From positions 1 to 6,026 of the forward strand of contig CALLNG010000122.1 in assembly GCA_938005345.1 (NCBI GenBank): a stretch of DNA of 6,026 bases. Reading direction: 5' to 3'. The translations under genes were made by a program, and so were the position numbers. The notes under the pieces are model-generated. The model saw nothing but the letters and a program-made list of their open reading frames with translations. It was not told the DNA's origin and did no database searches. Position 1 is the first letter of the stretch. Each line of letters begins with the position of its first letter. This DNA is from an uncultured Clostridia bacterium (lineage in GTDB: Bacteria; Bacillota; Clostridia; RUG12999). This document shows positions 1-5,916 of the stretch, piece by piece.

Positions 1-939
1 TTGTACGAGGGAATTGAGATTGCCCGGAAGCATCGTGCGGATTTCCTGCTGGCGGTAGGCGGCGGCTCTGTGTGTGATTATGCCAAGGCGGTATCTGTCT
101 CCGTTAACTGCCAGGAGGATCCCTGGAAGAAGTATTATCTGCGCTTTGAAGAGCCGGACTGCGAGACCTTGCCGGTGGGCTGTGTGCTGACCATGGTGGG
201 CACCGGTTCGGAGATGAACGCAGGCGCTGTCATTACCAATCCGGAAACCAAGCAAAAAATCGGCCATGTTTTTGCCGATGAAAAGATCATGCCCAGGTTT
301 GCCATTTTGAATCCCAAATACACCCTGACGCTGCCCCACTATCAAATGGTTGCTGGTATCTACGACATTTTCAACCATATTTGTGAGCAGTATTTCTCCG
401 GTGAGGACGACAACACAAGCGACTATATCAGCGAAGGGCTGATGCGCTCCCTGCTCCATTCCAGCCGGATTGCCAACAAGGATCCGCAGGATTATGAAGC
501 CCGCAGCAATATCATGTGGACAGCCACCTGGGCGCTGAATACCCTGATTGCAAAAGGGAAATCTACCGACTGGATGGTACACATGCTGGGACAGGCCGTA
601 GGCGCTTATACCAACGCCACCCATGGCATGACGCTGGCAGCGGTATCTTTGCCTTATTACCGTTACATCCTGCCCTATGGCCTTCCGAAGTTTCAGCGCT
701 TCGCAGTCAATGTGTGGAATGTGAATCCCACTGGAAAAACCGATGAACAGGTAGCTCAAGAGGGACTCCAGTCTATGGAAGCGTGGATGAGAGAACTTGG
801 TTTGACCATGAATATCTCAGAACTGGGCGCTACAGAGGAAATGCTGGAAGGGCTTGCCGACGCCACGCTCATCATGAACGGCGGATACAAGGTGTTATCC
901 CGCGATGAGATTGTGCAGATTTTGAAAGAGAGTATGTGA
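1..939 (+). CDS. Iron-containing alcohol dehydrogenase (class III, BDH/YqhD-like), 5' end outside the window
   Basis: This is a cytoplasmic NAD(P)H-dependent dehydrogenase interconverting alcohols and aldehydes, related to clostridial butanol dehydrogenases and YqhD. The visible part is 312 codons; family members are about 380-400 residues, so roughly 75 N-terminal residues lie upstream. The first codon (TTG) is probably internal, not the start. Counting from it, the dinucleotide-binding GGGS loop is at residues 20-23 and a GTGSE motif is at 67-71. The four expected metal ligands are present: D122 and H126 (DIFNH), then H194 and H208, with the 14-residue spacing seen in YqhD. The C-terminus looks complete and ends at TGA 937-939. 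The active site appears intact, so the gene is probably functional. The physiological substrate cannot be told. It is followed after 6 bases by a transporter relic and then by an aldo/keto reductase on the same strand, consistent with a carbonyl-metabolism neighbourhood. Confidence 0.93.
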   Translation: MYEGIEIARKHRADFLLAVGGGSVCDYAKAVSVSVNCQEDPWKKYYLRFEEPDCETLPVGCVLTMVGTGSEMNAGAVITNPETKQKIGHVFADEKIMPRFAILNPKYTLTLPHYQMVAGIYDIFNHICEQYFSGEDDNTSDYISEGLMRSLLHSSRIANKDPQDYEARSNIMWTATWALNTLIAKGKSTDWMVHMLGQAVGAYTNATHGMTLAAVSLPYYRYILPYGLPKFQRFAVNVWNVNPTGKTDEQVAQEGLQSMEAWMRELGLTMNISELGATEEMLEGLADATLIMNGGYKVLSRDEIVQILKESM

Positions 940-945
940 TAGGCT

Positions 946-1059
946 GTGAATAAGAATATAAAAAATTTAACCCTGGCGGCCATGATTTTGGCTAATGGCT
1001 TGTTTCTTCCTTATTTTTCGGCTTATCAGATACAGCTACGGTGTGATTTATCGTTTTGA
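946..1059 (+). pseudogene. Truncated N-terminal relic of an ECF-type transporter S component (probable)
   Basis: A GTG-started frame of 37 codons begins 6 bases after the dehydrogenase stop and ends at TGA 1057-1059. Its translation runs NKNIKNLTLAAM, then ILANGLFLPYF, then SAYQIQL. The short basic N-terminus followed by the L-x-L-A-A-M / L-P-Y-F hydrophobic helix resembles the first transmembrane segment of ECF transporter S components (vitamin and folate type), which are normally about 160-200 residues with five or six helices. After about residue 28 the resemblance stops and the frame ends, so most of the gene seems deleted. The ribosome site is weak (GAGAG about 13 bases upstream). A small one-helix membrane peptide is a possible alternative, but the family-like start followed by abrupt loss favours a relic. 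The family assignment is from memory of the motif and is not certain. Confidence 0.45.
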
Positions 1060-1065
1060 TATAAT
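1057..1065 (+). promoter_or_regulatory. Candidate extended -10 promoter (TGATATAAT) for the ferredoxin-aldo/keto reductase
   Basis: TGATATAAT is a perfect TGn-TATAAT extended -10 element. No good -35 hexamer stands at 16-18 bases upstream, which is tolerated for extended -10 promoters. The predicted start point near 1072 falls at the edge of the AAGGAG ribosome site (1071-1076), giving a leader of only about 12 bases before ATG 1084. The element overlaps the stop codon of the transporter relic. The gene could instead be read through from the upstream dehydrogenase. Confidence 0.4.
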
Positions 1066-1083
1066 TGAGAAAGGAGAAATTTA

Positions 1084-2178
1084 ATGGAATACCGTAAATT
1101 GCCCCATGGGGACGAACAAATCAGTATTATTGGCCTTGGCAACAGCTCCCTTGGCGCAGCGGGTGAGGCAGAAGCAGAAAAGACGGTTGCTATGGCGGTG
1201 GAGAATGGTATCAACTATTTTGATATGGCTGCTGGGGATGCTACGCCTTTTCCTGCCTACGGCCGGGCGGTTTCCGGCTGCCGGGACAAAGTGTTCTTCC
1301 AGGTTCATTTCGGTGCGGATTACCGCAGTGGGAAATATGCATGGACGTTGAATTTGGACGAAATCAAGCGCTCTATTGACTGGCAGCTGAAAGCCTTGCA
1401 GACGGATTACATTGACTTCGGCTTTATCCATTGCATGGATGAGGCCTCTGATTTAGAAACCGCCATCGCGCATGGAACCATTGCCTATATGGAGGATTTG
1501 AAGCGGCAGGGCGTGATCCGTCACATCGGCTTGTCCTCCCACACACCTGCTGTTGTAAAGCAGGTGTTGGACATGCATATTTTGGACATGCTGATGTTCA
1601 GCATCAACCCTGCCTATGACTATCGCCATGGCGAATATGCCATCGGCAGCGGGGATGAACGGGCTGCGCTATACCGCCGGTGTGAGGCGGAAGGTGTGGG
1701 CATTTCTGTCATGAAAGCATTTAGTGCCGGCCAGCTGCTAGATGCGAAAACCTCTCCCTTCGGCCAGGCACTGACAGAATACCAATGTATACAGTATGCT
1801 TTAGATCGTCCCGGTGTGCTGACGGTGCTGCCCGGTGTGAGGAATCGAGAGGATCTGGGAAGGATTCTTGGATTTTTGAACGCCACAGAAGCGGAAAAGG
1901 ACTATTCCATTTTGGGCAGCTTTACGCCGGGGGAGTCCAGTGGTGTCTGCGTCTACTGCAATCACTGCCAGCCTTGCCCGGCTGGTTTGGATGTGGGGCT
2001 CATCAACAAGTACTACGATCTTTCTATGTCGGGAGATGCGCTGGCAAAAGACCATTACGCCCATCTGACGGTTAAGGCGTCCGGCTGCCTGAACTGCGGC
2101 CACTGCGATTCCCGGTGCCCCTTCCATGTCAAGCAAACGCAGCGGATGAAAGAGATTGCCGCTTATTTTGAAGGGTAA
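1084..2178 (+). CDS. Aldo/keto reductase with C-terminal 2x[4Fe-4S] ferredoxin domain
   Basis: This 364-residue cytoplasmic oxidoreductase pairs an aldo/keto reductase barrel (about residues 1-280) with a ferredoxin-like C-terminus. The start is ATG, preceded by AAGGAG with a 7-base gap. In the barrel, D47 (YFDMA), Y59 (AYG) and H116 (DFGFIH) match three of the four catalytic positions. The position usually filled by Lys (VFLATK in relatives) reads VFFQVH, so His75 appears to replace it. The barrel continues through the HIGLSSH strand (147-153) and LPGVRN (249-254). The C-terminal domain has two cysteine motifs: C289, C292, C295, C298-Pro, and C335, C338, C341, C345-Pro, enough for two clusters. 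Known relatives of this architecture are common in anaerobes; electrons probably pass between the clusters and a nucleotide or small-molecule partner, but this is inferred. The frame is undamaged. The SD of the following broken gene overlaps its stop. Confidence 0.93.
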   Translation: MEYRKLPHGDEQISIIGLGNSSLGAAGEAEAEKTVAMAVENGINYFDMAAGDATPFPAYGRAVSGCRDKVFFQVHFGADYRSGKYAWTLNLDEIKRSIDWQLKALQTDYIDFGFIHCMDEASDLETAIAHGTIAYMEDLKRQGVIRHIGLSSHTPAVVKQVLDMHILDMLMFSINPAYDYRHGEYAIGSGDERAALYRRCEAEGVGISVMKAFSAGQLLDAKTSPFGQALTEYQCIQYALDRPGVLTVLPGVRNREDLGRILGFLNATEAEKDYSILGSFTPGESSGVCVYCNHCQPCPAGLDVGLINKYYDLSMSGDALAKDHYAHLTVKASGCLNCGHCDSRCPFHVKQTQRMKEIAAYFEG

Positions 2179-2182
2179 ACAT

Positions 2183-2655
2183 ATGGATGAAAAATGGAGT
2201 TCTATCGTATTGGGAGCCGTTATGATAGAAACAATGGCGGCCTGTGGCAATGCATGACATACAGAACCGGATTTTCAGGAAAACCGTGCGCTCTCGGAAG
2301 AGCTTACCCGGCCTGAGACATCCGAACCTACCGCAGTATCTCAACCGGAAGAAGAGGCGGACGTTCCGGTTGTCTACCTAACTACGGATACCAGTCCAGA
2401 AGGCTTGATGGCAGTTTGTAAAGCGCTGAACTGAATCCCCAACGGCAATGCGGCAGTGAAACTGTCCGCAGGTGAACCGCCGGCAAACAACTGCCTGCGT
2501 CCGGAACTGATTGCAAACTTGTGCAGTTGGTGGACGGTACCATCGTAGAATGGAATACCGCCTATGGTGGTTCCCGCGCCGGTACCGCCATGTACGGCCA
2601 AGTTGCGGAGAACCACAGCTTTACTGCCATTGCGGATTTGCTAGAGAAGGAATAA
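2183..2655 (+). pseudogene. Broken DUF362-family lipoprotein gene (two stops, frameshift, 3' truncation)
   Basis: An ATG at 2183 lies just after the reductase stop, with GAAGGG upstream, and opens a lipoprotein-like signal ending in MAAC-GNA. The frame is interrupted by TGA at 2255-2257. It then continues with a Glu/Pro-rich linker and the segment VVYLTTDTSPEGLMAV, which closely resembles the start of DUF362 domains. A second TGA stands at 2432-2434, followed by NGNAAVKLSAGEPPANN, again DUF362-like. A one-base loss at about 2516-2518 shifts the frame; the shifted frame reads LVQLVDGTIVEWNTAYGGSR, then AMYGQVAENHSFTAIA, and stops at TAA 2653-2655. DUF362 proteins normally run for a further 150 or more residues, with cysteine or metal motifs, and that portion is absent. 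The reading is of one gene inactivated several times, not a set of small genes. In relatives DUF362 proteins often accompany iron-sulfur and redox genes, which fits the neighbour. Confidence 0.8.
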
Positions 2656-2666
2656 GGGAGGATTAA

Positions 2667-2867
2667 AGCGTACAAGGCACATGCCCACGCTATTTTTCTA
2701 AAATCGGCCGGCAAAGGGATGGCAAAACGCAAATCGATGTTGTCGCGCTTAACCCGGACGGTAAAAACATGATACTCGGCGAATGCATGGTATTGGAAGA
2801 ATGCATCGTTACGTGCGGGCGTTGTAGTTGGAAAATGAAGTTCTTTGATTTCCAAAAACACCAATAG
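2667..2867 (+). pseudogene. Relic of the C-terminal nuclease-like part of a DUF234-type ATPase (probable)
   Basis: One frame, open from 2667 to TAG 2865-2867 and without any start signal, reads YFSKIGRQRDGKTQIDVVAL, then NPDGKNMILGEC, between 2691 and 2786. This resembles the end of DUF234-containing archaeal-type ATPases, where a segment like IGRWW...EIDIVAL...FGECKW forms a PD-(D/E)XK nuclease-like core. Here D2736 (Asp codon position) and the E-C of GEC are kept, but the Trp pair is gone and the sequence after GEC no longer matches. Nothing of the N-terminal P-loop ATPase is visible in the window. The piece therefore looks like a short leftover abutting the DUF362 relic, with the junction somewhere in 2655-2690. 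The identification rests on motif memory. The opposite strand is also open here, but that reading shows no family features. Confidence 0.5.
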
Positions 2868-2903
2868 CAGCTATCCCAAAACCAGATAGCCGCTATTGGT
2901 GTT
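2854..2903 (-). terminator. Intrinsic terminator of the flavodoxin/reductase/cupin transcript
   Basis: Arms at 2857-2875 and 2885-2903 are 19 bases each and complementary at 18 positions, with a 9-base loop. Read on the - strand the single imperfect position is a G-U wobble, and the hairpin runs into five Ts (complement of 2854-2858). On the + strand the same position is an A-C mismatch and no T run follows. The hairpin begins 18 bases beyond the flavodoxin stop. It therefore mainly serves the - strand. Confidence 0.88.
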
Positions 2904-2921
2904 CCATGAATTTATATATTA

Positions 2922-3971
2922 TTATGCCGCCGGTTCCAGCAGTTCCAAATCAAATCCGCATTGTTCCAGCCATGTGGTAACCTGCGCTTCTGTTGTGCTT
3001 GCGGTTCCCCGGAAGCCATCCGTAACGGTGCTGTTCGGGCACAGGCCTCTCAGCGCGGAAACGGAGGAAGAAATACCGCTGCCGCCTGATGTACAAAACG
3101 GCATAATGGTTTTGCCCGACAAATCGTAAGTTTCTGCAAAGGTATAAATGACTTTGGGCAATGTTCCCCACCAAATCGGGTATCCGAGAATAATGGTATC
3201 GTAGTCGCCGATATCCGCCGAAATCGGCTCGATTGCCGGTCTTGCGCTGTCATCCTGCTGTTCATCATTTGCACGGCAATCACTGTTGTAATTCAAATCT
3301 GCGCTGGTGTAAGGGTCGGACGGGACAATTTCACAAATATCAGCATTTGCAGCTTCAGCGATTGTCTGCGCTAATGCCTTGGTGTTTCCAGTTGCAGAAA
3401 AATAAACCACCAAAGCCCGATTCGTATCCGTTACAGGTTCTTCGCCTGGCTCTTGCTGCCCAGGTTGTTCCGGTACCGTTTCTTCGGGCGGTTGTGCGTC
3501 CCCTGTCTGCTTGGTAATCGTAACCGACTGCGATTCCCCGTCCCATGCTACGTCAAACTGAAAGCTCTCCGCAATAAAACGGATAGGAAGCATGGTCCGG
3601 TCGTTTACCACAATGGGTGCAACGTCAAGCGTATGCGCTGCATCATTTAAATATGCTGTTGTGCTGCCAATCGTAAGGCGAATGGTATCTTCTCCTAGTG
3701 TCAGTGTCGCCATCTGCGCTTCTTCATTCCAGCCGACATCGCCCCCCATTTCCTCGACTACCGCACGGATTGGCAGAAGCGTTCTGTCGTTTTGAAGGAG
3801 AGGGGTTGTCCCTCTGCCGGGGTCAATTTCTTTTTCCACGCCGTTTACCGTCATCATTGGATGATTTATTTGCAGAACAATCGCCAGGTTATCCGTACCT
3901 TCTGCTGCGCATGCAGTGATACAGGAAACACAGAATACTATGCACAAAAACAAGGATAACATCTTTTTCAA
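2922..3971 (-). CDS. Lipoprotein flavodoxin with tandem copper-amine-oxidase N-terminal (stalk) repeats
   Basis: This is probably a membrane-anchored, outward-facing FMN-binding electron carrier of 349 residues. The start chosen is TTG at 3971, because GAGGTG sits 6 bases upstream; an ATG three codons later is 15 bases from it, and a longer frame back to 4091 would run into the neighbouring gene. Residues 2-21 form a lipoprotein signal: K-K, a hydrophobic core, and lipobox ITAC with lipidated C21. Residues about 33-152 hold two copper-amine-oxidase N-terminal-like repeats, each with an NDRT-x-LPIR motif (starting at 61 and 123). These occur in Firmicute surface proteins and are not themselves catalytic. 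A Pro/Glu/Gln-rich linker (about 160-180) leads to a flavodoxin domain (186-340) with the FMN phosphate loop SATGNTK (192-198) and the GYPIWWGTLP segment (263-272). The gene is last in a - strand group with an aldo/keto reductase and a cupin. The natural electron donor is unknown. Confidence 0.88.
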   Translation of the reverse strand: MKKMLSLFLCIVFCVSCITACAAEGTDNLAIVLQINHPMMTVNGVEKEIDPGRGTTPLLQNDRTLLPIRAVVEEMGGDVGWNEEAQMATLTLGEDTIRLTIGSTTAYLNDAAHTLDVAPIVVNDRTMLPIRFIAESFQFDVAWDGESQSVTITKQTGDAQPPEETVPEQPGQQEPGEEPVTDTNRALVVYFSATGNTKALAQTIAEAANADICEIVPSDPYTSADLNYNSDCRANDEQQDDSARPAIEPISADIGDYDTIILGYPIWWGTLPKVIYTFAETYDLSGKTIMPFCTSGGSGISSSVSALRGLCPNSTVTDGFRGTASTTEAQVTTWLEQCGFDLELLEPAA

Positions 3972-3977
3972 TTTTGA

Positions 3978-3983
3978 CACCTC
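3978..3983 (-). promoter_or_regulatory. Ribosome binding site that selects the TTG start of the lipoprotein flavodoxin
   Basis: The - strand reads GAGGTG, then 6 bases, then TTG at 3971. The first ATG (3962) and the distant upstream ATG (4091) have no comparably placed site. The TTG start also gives a normal lipoprotein signal peptide beginning with two lysines. Confidence 0.75.
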
Positions 3984-4059
3984 GCTTATTTTGATGAATT
4001 TATTGTTTGGATTGAAGCCCTTTACGGACATCGTTATGCAAGCCCCATAGTTTTTCTGT

Positions 4060-5097
4060 TTAAATTTTCTGGTTTCCAGTGGACCAGACATGTGCAGCGC
4101 CAGAGGAAGATGCGGTATTTTGGGCCATCACGCCTACCAGCCTGTGCGGGACATACGCCTCTTCCAAATAGGCAATCTCCCGTTCTTCCAGCACAAGGTC
4201 AACCGACTTTGCCGCGCCATCGATATGGTGCAGTTTGGTAGCACCTACAATAGGAGAAGTAACTTTTGTTAAAAGCCACGCCAGGGAAATCTCCGTCATG
4301 CTCACACCGTGCTGCTGCGCCAATTCAGCTACGCGGGCGATAATCACCCCGTCTTGCTGCGCGGTGGCGTCATACTTAAACTTGGCGTAGCTGTCCTCTT
4401 GTAACCGTTTAGAGGTCTCGCCGGGGTGCTTGGATAGTCTGCCGCCTGCCAATGCGCTGTAAGGGGTCATTGCGATGTTGTCTTCGGCGCAAAGCGGCGC
4501 CATTTCCCGTTCCTCTTCGCGGAAAATCAAATTGTAATGCCCCTGGACGGATACGAATTTTGCAAAGCCCTCCCGCTCTGCTAAGGCGTTAGCCTTCGCA
4601 AGCTGCCACGCAAAGCAGTTGGAGATACCGATATACCGTATCTTTCCAGCCTTGACAGCATTGTTCAGCCCTTCCAAAATATCATAGATTGGTGTCCTGT
4701 GATCCCACATGTGATAGATATACAAATCAATGTAGTCCATTCCAAGATTTTCAAGACTTTTATCCACCATCCGCGCAATATGCTGCTGACCGGTAATGCC
4801 GGCATCTATCTCCTCGTTTGTGCGGGGCAGGAATTTGGTAGCCACAACGACTTCATCTCGCTTCGTAAAATCCCGTAACGCACGTCCTAAATACTGCTCG
4901 CTGGTACCGCTCTGATAGGCGATGGCGGTATCAAAGAAAGTAACGCCAAGTTCCACCCCGCGTTTTATAATTTCACGGGAATGTGCCTCGTCAACCGTCC
5001 AGGAGTGCTGGCCGTTATTTGCATCGCCAAAGCCCATACATCCCATACAGATGCGGGAAACGGTCAAATCTGAATTTCCTAATTTTGTGTATTGCAT
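4060..5097 (-). CDS. Aldo/keto reductase (canonical, without ferredoxin domain)
   Basis: This is a cytoplasmic NADPH-type aldo/keto reductase of 345 residues that reduces aldehydes or ketones; the substrate cannot be inferred. All four catalytic residues are visible: D56 (FFDTA), Y61, K88 (VVATK) and H129 (DLYIYH). Further family landmarks are GISN (157-160), the SVQGHYNL strand (183-190), TPYSALAGGRL (211-221) and PIVGATK (282-288), which bears on cofactor phosphate binding. ATG 5097 is preceded by a near-perfect AGGAGGTGAT, so the start is secure. The family usually ends near YVPHRLVG (315-322). Here about 23 low-complexity, Ala/Ser-rich residues follow, an unusual tail that may come from loss of an original stop. 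It is tightly coupled to the cupin gene upstream. The flavodoxin start follows 88 bases after its stop, with no terminator seen between, so the three genes probably form one transcript. Confidence 0.93.
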   Translation of the reverse strand: MQYTKLGNSDLTVSRICMGCMGFGDANNGQHSWTVDEAHSREIIKRGVELGVTFFDTAIAYQSGTSEQYLGRALRDFTKRDEVVVATKFLPRTNEEIDAGITGQQHIARMVDKSLENLGMDYIDLYIYHMWDHRTPIYDILEGLNNAVKAGKIRYIGISNCFAWQLAKANALAEREGFAKFVSVQGHYNLIFREEEREMAPLCAEDNIAMTPYSALAGGRLSKHPGETSKRLQEDSYAKFKYDATAQQDGVIIARVAELAQQHGVSMTEISLAWLLTKVTSPIVGATKLHHIDGAAKSVDLVLEEREIAYLEEAYVPHRLVGVMAQNTASSSGAAHVWSTGNQKI

Positions 5098-5100
5098 CCT

Positions 5101-5110
5101 ATCACCTCCT
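5101..5110 (-). promoter_or_regulatory. Near-consensus ribosome binding site overlapping the cupin stop codon
   Basis: The - strand reads TAAGGAGGTGATAGG before ATG 5097. The cupin stop TAA (5112-5110) shares its last base with AGGAGGTGAT, and the AGGAGG core is 7 bases from the ATG. This geometry points to translational coupling of cupin and reductase. Confidence 0.8.
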
Positions 5111-5544
5111 TATGCCAAGCCGTTGTAGGTCTGGTCATTCACTGGCTCTAGCCACTCATTCGAAGTCTCCTCACCGGGAACTTCTATGGCAATATGGGAA
5201 AACCAGCTGTCCCGCTTTGCGCCGTGCCAGTGCTTGACATTGGCCGCAATGGTAATGACTGTACCGGGAGTAAGGCTGACAGCCGCTTTGCCCTCCTCCT
5301 GGTACCAACCCTCGCCGGCGGTGCAGATCAGCAGCTGCCCGCCGCCCTCGGAGGCGTGGTGGATATGCCAGTTGTTCCGGCACCCGGGCTCGAAGGTGAC
5401 GTTGGCCAGAAACAGCCCGTCCTCCGGGCGGGTCAGGGGATTGAGATAGGACCGGCCGGCAAAGTACCGGGCAAAAGCGTCGTTGGGCGCGCCCAGGCCA
5501 AACACGTTCTGTTCCTCAAATGCAGCCTTGTCCATGATCTTCAT
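5110..5544 (-). CDS. Single-domain cupin protein (carboxymuconolactone-decarboxylase-associated type)
   Basis: This is a small cytoplasmic beta-barrel metal-binding protein of 144 residues. The start ATG 5544 has GGGAGG 8 bases upstream (5553-5558). The frame stays open further upstream to 5694, but that part resembles a decayed regulator and is not cupin. Cupin motif 1 is seen as HIHHASEGGGQ with H60, H62, E66 and Q70. Motif 2 is seen as GTVITIAANVKHWHG with H105 and H107. In relatives motif 2 normally has Pro-Pro-Gly before V-K-H; here it reads Ala-Ala-Asn, a mild departure. The C-terminal NEWLEPVNDQTYN resembles cupins that are fused to, or sit beside, carboxymuconolactone decarboxylase domains. 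The metal and reaction are unknown. The first two-thirds of the gene is much richer in GC than its 3' end. It is the first intact gene of the cupin-reductase-flavodoxin group. Confidence 0.88.
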   Translation of the reverse strand: MKIMDKAAFEEQNVFGLGAPNDAFARYFAGRSYLNPLTRPEDGLFLANVTFEPGCRNNWHIHHASEGGGQLLICTAGEGWYQEEGKAAVSLTPGTVITIAANVKHWHGAKRDSWFSHIAIEVPGEETSNEWLEPVNDQTYNGLA

Positions 5545-5842
5545 GCAACATACCTCCCAATGCTTTCTTATGAATGCGGGGCAGACCGCCGCCCCGGTGT
5601 GGATGTTCTGCCGCCAGCGTGTCTCCTGCCGCTCACGGGTGTGAATATCCGCCAGCGCGGCGGCCCGTATCTCCACCAGTAGCCGCAGCCGCATATAGCC
5701 CCCCGTCTCCTCTCCGGTGAAGCCGATGTCCCGAAGCGTCAGGATCAGGTTCAGCCGCTCCGGGTCGCGGCCTGCCCGACCTCAGGACCTCCATGGAGAT
5801 CTGATCGCACTCGCTGGCCTCCTGGATCGTCATCGCCCGCAC
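5545..5842 (-). pseudogene. Decayed MerR-type transcriptional regulator (internal deletions and frameshift)
   Basis: ATG 5842, with GAGGTG 6 bases upstream, starts MTIQEASECDQISMEVLR. This matches the beginning of a small MerR-like regulator family common in Clostridia (T-I-x-E-A-S...I-P-M-E-I-L-R). The frame then loses the match between about 5786 and 5767. In another frame the similarity resumes with DPERLNLILTLRDIGFTGEE and GGYMRLRLL, then RAAALADIHTRERQ. Compared with intact relatives (about 110-125 residues, as remembered), roughly 20 residues after the first helix-turn-helix and a further stretch after YMRL are missing. The second frame stays open straight into the cupin start at 5544, so a fused product is formally possible but has no useful start signal. 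A functional DNA-binding domain is not expected. In relatives such regulators lie beside redox genes of this kind, so this one probably once controlled the downstream cupin/reductase group. Confidence 0.65.
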
Positions 5843-5856
5843 CTCAGGGCAGAAAG

Positions 5857-5884
5857 TGGAGACGTCCCCGCAGGGACGCCTCCA
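5857..5884 (-). terminator. GC-rich hairpin after the LysR-type gene, possible weak terminator
   Basis: Arms TGGAGACGTCCC (5857-5868) and GGGACGCCTCCA (5873-5884) enclose a 4-base loop. The one imperfect pair is G-U on the - strand and A-C on the + strand, so the structure suits - strand RNA. It starts 32 bases after the LysR-type stop and 14 bases before the MerR relic ATG. Only a short CTTTCT follows, so termination may be weak or the element may be an attenuator. Confidence 0.5.
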
Positions 5885-5916
5885 TTCTAAATCCGGAACT
5901 TCGCCTTGTCCAATGC

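Noticed and set aside
2255..2434. In-frame TGA codons in the DUF362-like gene as selenocysteine or recoded stops
   Set aside because: The same gene also has a frameshift and lacks its 3' half, and the family residues at these points are not cysteine. Point-mutation decay explains it more simply.
2562..2864. A 100-codon - strand frame opposite the DUF234-like relic
   Set aside because: It overlaps the terminator hairpin at its start, has no ribosome site, and shows no recognisable motif. The + strand reading has family-like residues.
3972..4059. Separate promoter for the flavodoxin gene (TTGCAT and TTCAAT on the - strand)
   Set aside because: The hexamers match poorly and the spacing is 19 bases; co-transcription with the reductase is simpler.
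3972..4091. Longer N-terminus for the lipoprotein flavodoxin starting at ATG 4091
   Set aside because: It would overlap the reductase's 3' end, place 43 residues before a signal peptide, and ignore the well-placed GAGGTG before TTG 3971.
5194..5682. A 162-codon + strand frame across the cupin region
   Set aside because: It is antisense to a gene with clear cupin motifs, lies in GC-rich sequence where stops are rare, and shows no protein-family features.
5545..5694. Cupin starting at 5694 with a 50-residue N-terminal extension
   Set aside because: The extension matches the end of a decayed MerR-type regulator, and ATG 5544 has its own GGGAGG site at the right distance.
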